Shown here in pieces: positions 18,102 through 26,462 of a stretch of DNA of 64,000 nt (its first letter is position 1; the number at the start of each line of letters is the position of its first letter). The position numbers were made by a program, and so were the translations under genes. Where the stretch lies: the NCBI RefSeq assembly GCF_018918185.1, contig NZ_JAHLPZ010000004.1, positions 62,001 through 126,000 of the forward strand, read 5' to 3'. Origin of the DNA: Eubacterium sp. MSJ-21. GTDB taxonomy: Bacteria; Bacillota; Clostridia; Lachnospirales; Lachnospiraceae. Under the pieces are notes generated by a model. That model saw only the letters and a list, made by a program, of their open reading frames with translations. It was not told the DNA's origin and did not search any database.

Positions 18102-20498
18102 TTATTTCGTTGTCTTTTTTTCTACTGACTTCTTTACTGTGGAAGTCTTTGCCACAGCCGCTTTCTTTGCAGCCGGCTTCTTTGCTGCTGTTGACTTCTT
18201 CGCCGTTGCCGGCTTCTTTGGCTCCGGCTTTTTCTCAATTGCTGCTGTCGCAGGTGCATCCACAACAGCCTGTTTCTTATCTACATAATCATACTTGAAT
18301 ACCATCATCGAAAGTGGTGCGATATCAATGCTGATTGCGTATGGCATACGATCACATTTCTCTTCAAATGCCTTCACTGTGCCGTTCTTCGTGCCGGAAC
18401 CGCCGTAGATCTTCGCATCCGAATTGATAATCTCCTCATACTCGGTCAGGCAAGGCACTCCGATCCAGTAATCCTTGCGTTCTACCGGAACAAAGTTGCA
18501 CACAAACAACAACTGATCCTTCACCGTCTTTCCACGACGCACAAACGCGATAATACTTGTATTTGCATCATCGACCTTGGTCCACTCAAATCCCATCTGA
18601 TTGTTGTCATTGTAGTAGCATGCGTCATAGGTTGTATACATATGGTTCAGATCTGCCACCCATTTCTGCATCTTCTTGTGCAAAGGCTGATCTAATAAGA
18701 ACCAGTCAAGACTTCTTGCCTCACTCCACTCTCGAAGCTGCCCGAACTCCTGTCCCATGAACAAAAGCTTCTTGCCCGGATGTCCATACATAAATCCATA
18801 TGCTGTACGCAGGTTTGCGAACTTATCCATCTCTACACCCGGCATCTTGTTGAGCATGGAGCACTTGAGATGTACCACCTCATCGTGTGAAATCACAAGC
18901 ACATAATTCTCTGCATATGTGTATGACAAACTGAAGGTCAGACGGTTGTGGTTGAACGAACGGAAATACGGATCCATCTTCATATACTCTAAGAAGTCGT
19001 TCATCCAGCCCATATTCCACTTGTACAGGAAGCCAAGTCCTTTCATGCTTGCCGGCGCTGTGACACCCGCCCATGCCGTAGACTCTTCCGCGATCAGAAA
19101 TGCACCCGGATTGCGTTCTTCCATAACCGTGTTAATCTTGCGGAGCAGTTCGATCGCATCGTAATTCTCATTTCCACCGTCTTTGTTCGGCAGCCACTGT
19201 CCATCCTGCTTTCCATAATCCAGATACAGCATAGAAGCGACCGCGTCCACACGCAATGCATCCACATGGAACTTCTCCACCCAGAACAATGCATTTGCTG
19301 TCAAGAAGTTAGAAACCTCATTTCTTCCAAAATCAAAGATATAGGTTCCCCAGTCCGGATGCTCGCCGCGTCTTGGATCCGGATGCTCATAAAGCGGCAT
19401 GCCATCAAATCTTCCGAGTCCGTGCGCATCTCTTGGAAAATGTGCCGGTACCCAGTCTAAGATCACGCCGATACCGTTTTCATGCATGTAATCCACAAAA
19501 TACATGAAATCCTCCGGTGAACCGTAACGGCTGGTCGGTGCATAATAATTTGTTACCTGATATCCCCAGGAACCATCAAACGGATACTCTGCGATGCCCA
19601 TCAGCTCCACATGGGTATATCCCATCTTCTTTACATAGTCACAGAGCATCTTCGCCAGTTCCCGGTACGTATAGAATCCGAAATCGGAATCCTCTATTTT
19701 CTTCTTCCATGAACCAAGATGGCATTCATAGATGGCCATCGGCTTCTTCAACTCTGTCTCGCGCGTCTGCTTCTTCCGGTTGTCGATCCATCCGATGTCC
19801 TTCCACTTATATCCGGTCAGATCCGCAACCACGTTCGCATTGTCCGGTCTCACCTGACACTGGTTTCCATATGGATCCGCTTTGTATAAGATCTCCCCGT
19901 CTCTTGTCAGAATCTGATATTTATAGACAGCTCCCGGAGCCGCGTCTGGGATAAACAGCTCATAGATGCCGGAAGTCTGCATCATCTGCATCGGATTGAG
20001 TGCACCATCCCACATATTGAAATCACCGACGACGCTTACACGTCTCGCATGCGGTGCCCACACTGCAAAATAAGTACCTTTCACGCCATCGATGGTCATC
20101 GGATGTGCGCCGAACTTCTCATAGACATCATAGTGCTTGCCCTCAGCGAATAAATACGTATCAAAATCTGTGATCTGTGAATCAAATGCATACGCATCAG
20201 CAGTCACAACAGTCGTACCATCCTGATATGTCGTCTCAATCCGGTATTTTGTTCCTTTATATTTTTTCTTTGCACTGTAAAATCCATAGACACCTTCTGT
20301 CAGACATTCCATCTCGTCACGGTTCCTGCCGGTTGGAGATACGACATAGACCTTCTCCGCATGCGGACGATATACCATGATCACCTGACCATCCCCATAG
20401 TCATGGTTTCCGAGCAGATGCTTCGGTGCATTGATGATCCCGCTTTTTAACTCATCAATTAAAATCCAATTTATCCAGTCTTCCAGTCGTTTGTTCAT
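18102..20498 (-). CDS. glgB: 1,4-alpha-glucan branching enzyme with Lys/Ala-rich C-terminal tail
   Basis: A 798-residue GH13 branching enzyme for glycogen synthesis: N-terminal CBM48-like modules (about 10-240), a catalytic barrel with nucleophile region DALRVDAVASMLYLD, acid/base AEESTAW and third acid VLVISHDEVVH, and a C-terminal beta domain ending near FKYDYVDKK. After that follows an unusual tail of about 55 residues of repeated KKPA/AKK units resembling histone H1, not found in ordinary GlgB (about 640-730 residues). The tail is in frame with a single stop, so it is not a frameshift product. GGAGGG precedes the ATG. No other glg genes are in the window. Confidence 0.93.
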   Translation of the reverse strand: MNKRLEDWINWILIDELKSGIINAPKHLLGNHDYGDGQVIMVYRPHAEKVYVVSPTGRNRDEMECLTEGVYGFYSAKKKYKGTKYRIETTYQDGTTVVTADAYAFDSQITDFDTYLFAEGKHYDVYEKFGAHPMTIDGVKGTYFAVWAPHARRVSVVGDFNMWDGALNPMQMMQTSGIYELFIPDAAPGAVYKYQILTRDGEILYKADPYGNQCQVRPDNANVVADLTGYKWKDIGWIDNRKKQTRETELKKPMAIYECHLGSWKKKIEDSDFGFYTYRELAKMLCDYVKKMGYTHVELMGIAEYPFDGSWGYQVTNYYAPTSRYGSPEDFMYFVDYMHENGIGVILDWVPAHFPRDAHGLGRFDGMPLYEHPDPRRGEHPDWGTYIFDFGRNEVSNFLTANALFWVEKFHVDALRVDAVASMLYLDYGKQDGQWLPNKDGGNENYDAIELLRKINTVMEERNPGAFLIAEESTAWAGVTAPASMKGLGFLYKWNMGWMNDFLEYMKMDPYFRSFNHNRLTFSLSYTYAENYVLVISHDEVVHLKCSMLNKMPGVEMDKFANLRTAYGFMYGHPGKKLLFMGQEFGQLREWSEARSLDWFLLDQPLHKKMQKWVADLNHMYTTYDACYYNDNNQMGFEWTKVDDANTSIIAFVRRGKTVKDQLLFVCNFVPVERKDYWIGVPCLTEYEEIINSDAKIYGGSGTKNGTVKAFEEKCDRMPYAISIDIAPLSMMVFKYDYVDKKQAVVDAPATAAIEKKPEPKKPATAKKSTAAKKPAAKKAAVAKTSTVKKSVEKKTTK

Positions 20499-20535
20499 AT
20501 TTTGTAACCCTCCTTAAAAATATCCTTCTCTAAAT

Positions 20536-21189
20536 CTAATACCGGTGTGGCCGTCCCGCCAGACGGACAATCACACGAATCATTACAAACACAAAAATCT
20601 CCGCCGCAACTATGCCAAGGTATAGCAATGCCAGATTCCTGGCAAAAGCTTCCGGTAAAATCTTACACAGCACATCCCCAGAAGAAAAATAACTATAATC
20701 CCCATGGAATATCATATTCCGAAGTCCTGCATAGACCTCTTTTTTTGATGTCACGATCCGCAGCATCAAAAGCGCAACCAGACACGCGCCGCCTGCACTG
20801 CCATAAAAACACGGCATCGTCTCCCGTCTGCGCCACAGCCTGCGAAAGCTGTATATCATTCCTGCCAGCGACATAATTGATAATATCCAGGCGAACCGGT
20901 AATACCCTTTCAACCGGTTTAGCTGATGTACATTTTCATCGGATAATTCATATCCGGCAATCCTGTATTTTCCTGTAAAAAAACGGCAATAGGAATCTGC
21001 AATCTGTCCATAATAAAGCTCCGCTTCTGCCTTGCTGATCTCCACCGTTACACCATTGCGATAATCGGTCGAAGAAAGCCGGTACACACTCCGGTTAAAA
21101 GCAAGCAGGCACACGGCAAAGCTCAAAATAAACACCGCGATACAGATACTTGCAAGCCACTGAAACTTTCTATATTCTTCTCTTTTCAT
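20536..21189 (-). CDS. DUF1461 (TIGR01906-like) integral membrane protein
   Basis: A 217-residue membrane protein with one helix at about 12-32, then an extracytoplasmic stretch, and three further helices (about 98-118, 130-150, 185-208). The ENVHQLNRLKGYY and DVLCKILPEAF blocks resemble the H-x-x-D and ...F.P..FF... landmarks of DUF1461 proteins; the match is approximate. Function unknown. The start has no strong ribosome site. It lies upstream of glgB on the same strand, 37 bp away, so may be in the same transcript. Confidence 0.55.
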   Translation of the reverse strand: MKREEYRKFQWLASICIAVFILSFAVCLLAFNRSVYRLSSTDYRNGVTVEISKAEAELYYGQIADSYCRFFTGKYRIAGYELSDENVHQLNRLKGYYRFAWILSIMSLAGMIYSFRRLWRRRETMPCFYGSAGGACLVALLMLRIVTSKKEVYAGLRNMIFHGDYSYFSSGDVLCKILPEAFARNLALLYLGIVAAEIFVFVMIRVIVRLAGRPHRY

Positions 21190-21325
21190 AACAATCGATT
21201 ACTATATTTTCCTGTATTGTCCCAAAACCTATAATCTTATTTATTTTACCATTTCCGCCCTGCAAAGTAAAGAAACCATTTTATAAATGCGTCTAATATC
21301 CCTGGAATTCTGCATCATTTTTACC

Positions 21326-21354
21326 TTGCGTCATATGCTGTTTTCCTCTATAAT
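21326..21354 (+). promoter_or_regulatory. promoter of the PAS/GGDEF/EAL gene
   Basis: TTGCGT, 17-bp spacer, TATAAT. The start of transcription would be near 21361, with GAGGTGGTGGGG as ribosome site before the ATG at 21395. Confidence 0.75.
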
Positions 21355-21394
21355 AATAATAGTTTTTTATACAGCATGAGGTGGTGGGGCGATA

Positions 21395-24300
21395 ATGGCA
21401 TCAAGCAATTTTGTGAATGGAAATGACGTGGCTACATTTGTCTTAGAGACGGATGCGCCATACAATATTCTGGACTTTGACCAGGGACTTTGTACAATGA
21501 CCGGATATTCTCCGCGTGAACTGTCAAAGAAGATCTGTACTCTGGATAATCTGTTATATGTGGAGGATTTCACAGAAGTGATTGCCTCCATGAACTATCA
21601 GTTAAGTATCTCAAACCTGATTAGTATCCAGCACCGGATCGTGACGAAAAGCGGTACGGTTCTGACAGTACTCTGCAACGGGCAGGCATTTTCTTTGAAC
21701 GATGGCCGCGATGTGTTACAGTGCGTATTTACTGATATCACAAATCTGGAAAATGCAGCAAATGAAACGGTACGTGCCAAAACTGATCTGGAGATTTTCG
21801 CAAATACAGTTCCAAGTGGAGTGAGCAAGCATCTGCTTGATAATAACTTGTCTCTTTTATGGGCAAATAATTTTTTCTATGACATGTGTGGTTACTCCGA
21901 ACATGACTACAGGGAGAAGTTTGGCAAAAGCACCTTGCAGCTCGTATTAAGCGAGGATCTGGCGCTTGTGATCGACGCACTCGCAGACCTGACCGAAAAT
22001 GAAGAGAATTCCAAAATCATGAACTTCCGTATCCAGTGTGCGGATGGGAGCATCAAATGGGTCAATGCAGTCATCGCCCGCTCCGGGTCGGAAGAGCACG
22101 GATTCCCGGTTGTGAACCTCGTTATGTCCGATATCACAAGCCTGAAGATTGCTGAGACAAAGGCAATGCTCGAAGAACAGAAATATCTGATCATCTCCGA
22201 TATCTCTGAGGAGCTTCCTTACGAATACGATATTGCAACTGACACAATTACTTTTGCAGAAAAGTTCAACCATATCTTTGAGGGTGAATCTGTGATTGAG
22301 AACCCGACCGAAAATATGCTCAAGATGGGGCTTGTCTCCTACGATACCCAATCTGCCATCGAAGAGCTGTTTTATCTGGCAAAGACAGGTACTGAATATC
22401 ATTCTACCGAATTTAAATTAAACACAAAAAACGGCGGCTTCCAGTGGTATTTCTCTACCTTTTCTACCATCTACGATGAGACAGGGACACCACTTCGTGT
22501 CGTTGGTCTGCTCCGGAATATCCACGCCCAGAAAGTGGAACAGCAAAAGCTTCTGATCCGTGCAGAGACCGACCAGATGACCGGTCTTTACAACAAGGCA
22601 ACGACCGAGAGCAAAATTCAGGCCTCCCTTCGTGAATTAAACGGAAACAGCTATCAGGTTCTGATGCTGATTGATATTGACGATTTTAAGAAAATCAATG
22701 ATACCTTCGGACATTTAAAGGGTGACGAAGTAATCGTTGATATTGCAAAGACTTTGCAGGAATTTAAAGGAGACTATGGGATTGCCGGCCGTCTCGGCGG
22801 TGACGAGTTCTGTGTGTTTTTATCCAATGTCTTAGATACTCAGCTTGCAAGCGAAAAAGCAGTCATGATTGCCGATCGTCTGCGTGAGCTGTATCAACGT
22901 GATTGTAAGGTCACACTCAGTATCGGTATTGCTGCAACAAACCAGCAGATTCCTTACAATGTCTTACTGGAAAATGCTGACACTGCCCTGTATCAGGCAA
23001 AATTAAACGGAAAAAACAGTTATTTCTTCTATGCGGATGACATGGAACGTGGAAAATATGAAAATGACCGTTCAGAATCAACATCCAAGGAGCCCGAGGC
23101 TTCTTCGCTTCTGGATCCCCTGCTTTCCACGCTGTTTGCCAGCACAAATACCTATACAGCAATCGAACAGGCAATGGCGCTTGTCGGAGAACACTATTCC
23201 ATTGACAAAATCAGTATCTGGGAATACAGCTACAATAAGAGCTTTGTCGACTGTACACACCAATGGTGCAAAAAAGGAATCACCAATGACATGGCGCTCC
23301 GTCAGCATACACCTGCAGTGATCCTGGAAGAATTATCCGCGATGGGAACGGATGGAATTACGTATTCCTCCGATACCTCTTTGATCAAGACAAATACCGC
23401 AAGCATGAATCCGCATGCGGAGGGAATCCGAAAGCTCATGCAATGCGATATCATTACAAATGGAAAGCGCATCGGTTTTATCAGTTTTTACTCTATGAAT
23501 AAAGACGTTACATGGACTGCGCAAACACTTACGGCATTTAAACAGATTTTTCGTCTGTTTGGTGAGGCAATCAAGACAAAACAGTCAAATCGTGTGATGT
23601 CTCTGTTGCGTGACGACACAATCAAAGCCTTTGATCTTGTACAAAATCCAATGATCGTTGTCGACAAGGATTCATACGAAGTCATGTATTTTAACGAATA
23701 TGCAAGAGAATATTTCCCGAAGCTTGCATTAAACAGCAAATGCTACTCTTGTCTGCAACAGGAAAGTGCGCCTTGCAGGGATTGTCCGGTACACAAAATC
23801 TCCGACGGCAATCCAACGGTTAGCTGTATTAAGCATAACCGCACACTGGACGAGCCTCTGGATGTCCATATGACAACAATCAACTGGAATTCCGGAAGCC
23901 ATACATTCCTGATCTCCACCTCCACTCACAAGGAGACAAAGGCAGAGCAGCTTCGCAAGGAGCTCGAGCAGAACATAAATATCGAGAAGCGTATTGCCGA
24001 AGCTTCATACCGCGATATCGTAACCGGATACGGAAATTTCGAGAAGTTCAAGGTTGATGCACAGGCTATCCTAAACGACAATCCGGATACCGATTATGTA
24101 ATGTTCTACTTTAACATTAAAAACTTCAAATACATCAATGAGACCTATGGACACAACGTGGGTGACCAGACACTCAAGGCTGTTGCAGATGTATTGAACA
24201 AATATATGCAGGAGGGCGAGACATTTGCCCGTGTCATCAGTGATACTTATATCATGCTGATTCACTATAAGGCGGAAGATCAGTTCATGTCTATCTTCAA

Positions 24301-25294
24301 TAACATCAAGGCGGAGGTTCATGATTCCTGTCTTGCCATCCAGGATCGGTTCGTTGTAGACTTCACAACCGGAATCCTGATCATCGACGAAACCATGCAC
24401 AGCTACAGCATAAACCGCTTAGTTGACCGTGCAATGATGGCCGGCAAGTCTATCGATGCTTCAACCGGCGTGTCTTATGCATTCTACGATGATGAATACC
24501 ACAAAAAGGTATTGAACGACGCGCAGCTTGAGAACAGCATTCATGGAGCTCTCGAGAATAATGAATTCTGTGCATATGTACAGCCAAAATACGATATTGC
24601 ATCAAAGAGTCTGATTGGTGGTGAGCTTCTGGTTCGCTGGTTATCTCCTTCCAAGGGATTTCTGGAACCGGCAGCCTTTATACCATCATTCGAGAAGAAC
24701 GGCTTCATCTATCAGATCGACTGTTTCATGCTGGAACAGGCATGCAAGTCCATCCGTCGTTATCTCGATTCTGACATTTATGTCATCCCATTCTCTGTGA
24801 ACCTGTCACGGGTAACGCTGGTTCATCCGGATTTCCTGTCGAAGGTTCAGGAAATTGTGGAACGATACTATATTCCACATCATTATTTGGAGTTCGAGAT
24901 TACAGAGAGCATCTTCTCCGAGAACTACTCGCAGATGATCGACGTATTGAAGAAACTGAAATCCATGGATTTCATCATCAATATGGATGACTTCGGAACT
25001 GGCTACTCATCGCTTACACTACTCAAAGATCTGCCGATCGATGTCATCAAGCTCGACCATGATTTCTTGTCACGTTCAACGACAAACGACAAAAATGCAG
25101 TCAGCATCCTGCGCAGCATCATCGAGATGGCTCACACCCTCGATATCCGTGTGGTCAGCGAAGGTATCGAGACCGTTGAACAGCTGGAAATGCTCAGTTC
25201 CATCAACTGTGAAATCGGTCAGGGCTTCCTATTTGCGAAGCCTATGCCAATTGCAGATTATGATAAGATGATTCAGGATTATTCTGCAAGCTAA
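21395..25294 (+). CDS. multi-PAS GGDEF/EAL cyclic-di-GMP signalling protein
   Basis: A 1299-residue cytoplasmic sensor with no membrane segment. Order seen: three PAS domains (about 8-120, 130-245, 250-375); a GGDEF domain with intact RLGGDEF (about 466); a GAF-like region (about 565-735); a PAS-like segment with a Cys cluster CYSCLQQESAPCRDCP (about 783-798); a second GGDEF domain whose active site has decayed to RVISDTYIML (about 942); and a C-terminal EAL domain (about 1050-1295). The EAL domain keeps ELLVRW, SVNLSR, FEITES, the metal-binding DDFGTGYSS, IKLDHDF and SEGIET, so phosphodiesterase activity is likely. The first GGDEF may make cyclic-di-GMP, so the protein could be bifunctional. 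It stands alone with its own promoter. Confidence 0.92.
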   Translation: MASSNFVNGNDVATFVLETDAPYNILDFDQGLCTMTGYSPRELSKKICTLDNLLYVEDFTEVIASMNYQLSISNLISIQHRIVTKSGTVLTVLCNGQAFSLNDGRDVLQCVFTDITNLENAANETVRAKTDLEIFANTVPSGVSKHLLDNNLSLLWANNFFYDMCGYSEHDYREKFGKSTLQLVLSEDLALVIDALADLTENEENSKIMNFRIQCADGSIKWVNAVIARSGSEEHGFPVVNLVMSDITSLKIAETKAMLEEQKYLIISDISEELPYEYDIATDTITFAEKFNHIFEGESVIENPTENMLKMGLVSYDTQSAIEELFYLAKTGTEYHSTEFKLNTKNGGFQWYFSTFSTIYDETGTPLRVVGLLRNIHAQKVEQQKLLIRAETDQMTGLYNKATTESKIQASLRELNGNSYQVLMLIDIDDFKKINDTFGHLKGDEVIVDIAKTLQEFKGDYGIAGRLGGDEFCVFLSNVLDTQLASEKAVMIADRLRELYQRDCKVTLSIGIAATNQQIPYNVLLENADTALYQAKLNGKNSYFFYADDMERGKYENDRSESTSKEPEASSLLDPLLSTLFASTNTYTAIEQAMALVGEHYSIDKISIWEYSYNKSFVDCTHQWCKKGITNDMALRQHTPAVILEELSAMGTDGITYSSDTSLIKTNTASMNPHAEGIRKLMQCDIITNGKRIGFISFYSMNKDVTWTAQTLTAFKQIFRLFGEAIKTKQSNRVMSLLRDDTIKAFDLVQNPMIVVDKDSYEVMYFNEYAREYFPKLALNSKCYSCLQQESAPCRDCPVHKISDGNPTVSCIKHNRTLDEPLDVHMTTINWNSGSHTFLISTSTHKETKAEQLRKELEQNINIEKRIAEASYRDIVTGYGNFEKFKVDAQAILNDNPDTDYVMFYFNIKNFKYINETYGHNVGDQTLKAVADVLNKYMQEGETFARVISDTYIMLIHYKAEDQFMSIFNNIKAEVHDSCLAIQDRFVVDFTTGILIIDETMHSYSINRLVDRAMMAGKSIDASTGVSYAFYDDEYHKKVLNDAQLENSIHGALENNEFCAYVQPKYDIASKSLIGGELLVRWLSPSKGFLEPAAFIPSFEKNGFIYQIDCFMLEQACKSIRRYLDSDIYVIPFSVNLSRVTLVHPDFLSKVQEIVERYYIPHHYLEFEITESIFSENYSQMIDVLKKLKSMDFIINMDDFGTGYSSLTLLKDLPIDVIKLDHDFLSRSTTNDKNAVSILRSIIEMAHTLDIRVVSEGIETVEQLEMLSSINCEIGQGFLFAKPMPIADYDKMIQDYSAS

Positions 25295-25330
25295 AATTTA
25301 GGTTTTTACAGGTTTTTTCGTCAAAAACTA

Positions 25331-25359
25331 TTGACAGAAAAATGGCTTTTTGCTATTCT
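25331..25359 (+). promoter_or_regulatory. promoter of rpsT
   Basis: TTGACA, 17-bp spacer, TATTCT, leaving a 5' leader of about 128 nt. The leader contains ccactgg-like and ccaaagtg-like segments (actggtcc ... gaccaaagt, 25391-25447) that can pair, a possible autoregulatory structure. Confidence 0.75.
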
Positions 25360-25493
25360 ATGGTTTGTGTGTAAACACAATTAGAAATTTTCACTGGTCC
25401 AATCTGTCTGGTGGTGTGGACGGGTTGTTCGTGTCTTGACCAAAGTGATAATTATATAAACTAACTATTATAATATTTATGGAGGTGTCAGGT

Positions 25494-25757
25494 TTGGCTA
25501 ATATCAAATCCGCAAAGAAGAGAATTCTTGTTATTGAGACAAAGACTTTAAGAAACAAAATGATCAAGTCTAAGATTAAGACTTTAGTTAAGAAGGTTGA
25601 GGCTGCTATCGAGGCAAACGATAAGGCTGCTGCAGAAGCTGCACTTCAGGTTGCTACATCTGAGATCAGCAAAGCTACTTCAAAGGGAATCTACCACAAG
25701 AACAATGCTTCAAGAAAGATTTCCCGTTTAACACTTGCTGTTAACAAACTTGCTTAA
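25494..25757 (+). CDS. rpsT: 30S ribosomal protein S20
   Basis: An 87-residue basic, helical protein (LANIKSAKKRIL..., ...HKNNASRKISRLTLAVNKL) binding 16S rRNA early in 30S assembly. The conserved N-terminus begins at ANIKSAKKR, so the start is the TTG at 25494, with GGAGGTG 8 bases upstream. An ATG at 25479 would overlap the ribosome site and add five unusual residues. A TTG start suggests controlled translation, known for S20 in other bacteria. It is a single-gene unit with its own promoter, leader and terminator. Confidence 0.95.
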   Translation: MANIKSAKKRILVIETKTLRNKMIKSKIKTLVKKVEAAIEANDKAAAEAALQVATSEISKATSKGIYHKNNASRKISRLTLAVNKLA

Positions 25758-25786
25758 TTATGTTACTGATAAATATATTTTAACCC

Positions 25787-25822
25787 AAAGAAAAAGACGC
25801 TGACATTTGCGTCTTTTTCTTT
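25787..25822. terminator. bidirectional terminator after rpsT
   Basis: aaagaaaaagacgc, 8-nt loop, gcgtctttttcttt followed by TT: a strong hairpin with a T-tail in both directions, 30 bp past rpsT. Confidence 0.9.
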
Positions 25823-25830
25823 TTATACAT

Positions 25831-25881
25831 TCGTCTGTCATATAGAAATTTGTGCAAGCACATTTTCTATATGACAGACGA
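25831..25881. repeat. 51-bp near-perfect palindrome between rpsT and yqeG
   Basis: Perfect 18-bp arms tcgtctgtcatatagaaa and tttctatatgacagacga flank a 15-nt centre that itself contains tgtgcaagcaca. There is no T-tail, so it is not a standard terminator, although it lies at the 3' end of the convergent yqeG gene. It may act as a transcript-end stabiliser. Confidence 0.75.
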
Positions 25882-25887
25882 AATTCA

Positions 25888-26409
25888 TTAAGAGGATAAT
25901 TTTCCTGTCTGCAATGTATGTTTCTTCAAATAACAGTGCAGCACCCATTTTTCCGGAATTCGTTTTAATACAATCTGAATCTCCTCATGCTTTGCAATCG
26001 GCTGCACTAAAATACTGTAAAGCTGCGCATTGTTCGCGCCCCAGATATCTGTAAAGATCTGATCCCCGACAAACAACGTGTTTGTCCGGTCAGTGCCAAG
26101 CTTCTGCATTGCCTGTACATAGCCTTTCGCCGAAGGTTTTCCTGCCTTATATACATAAGCCGCGCCAACTTGATCATTGAAGGACTTCACGCGTTCTTCG
26201 TCGTTGTTTGACACGAAACAGATGCCATACCCCATATCCTTTAATTGCCGGATCAGCGTCTTTGCACGTGCATTGGCTGGTGCATCATGTTCCACCAGTG
26301 TATTGTCAACATCGAACAGCACCGCCCGGTACCCTTTGTCATAAAAGGCCTGAAAATCTATATGGTAGGTACTGTCATAATATTCGTTTGGAAAAAATCT
26401 CTGAAACAT
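25888..26409 (-). CDS. yqeG: YqeG family HAD-IIIA phosphatase
   Basis: A 173-residue HAD-superfamily protein. It has motif I LFDVDNTLVEHD (about residue 31, with DxDxT), motif II FVSNN (about 65), the Lys GKPSAKGY (about 90) and motif III FVGDQIFTDIWGAN. Length and order match YqeG of Firmicutes, a putative phosphatase of unknown substrate usually found with ribosome-assembly and shikimate genes. ATAGGAGAATAACAT precedes the ATG. It lies downstream of uvrC (53 bp), possibly co-transcribed. Confidence 0.92.
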   Translation of the reverse strand: MFQRFFPNEYYDSTYHIDFQAFYDKGYRAVLFDVDNTLVEHDAPANARAKTLIRQLKDMGYGICFVSNNDEERVKSFNDQVGAAYVYKAGKPSAKGYVQAMQKLGTDRTNTLFVGDQIFTDIWGANNAQLYSILVQPIAKHEEIQIVLKRIPEKWVLHCYLKKHTLQTGKLSS

Positions 26410-26462
26410 ATGTTATTCTCCTATGTCTATCTTCATCCGATTTTGAATGTTGTCTGCGCTGT

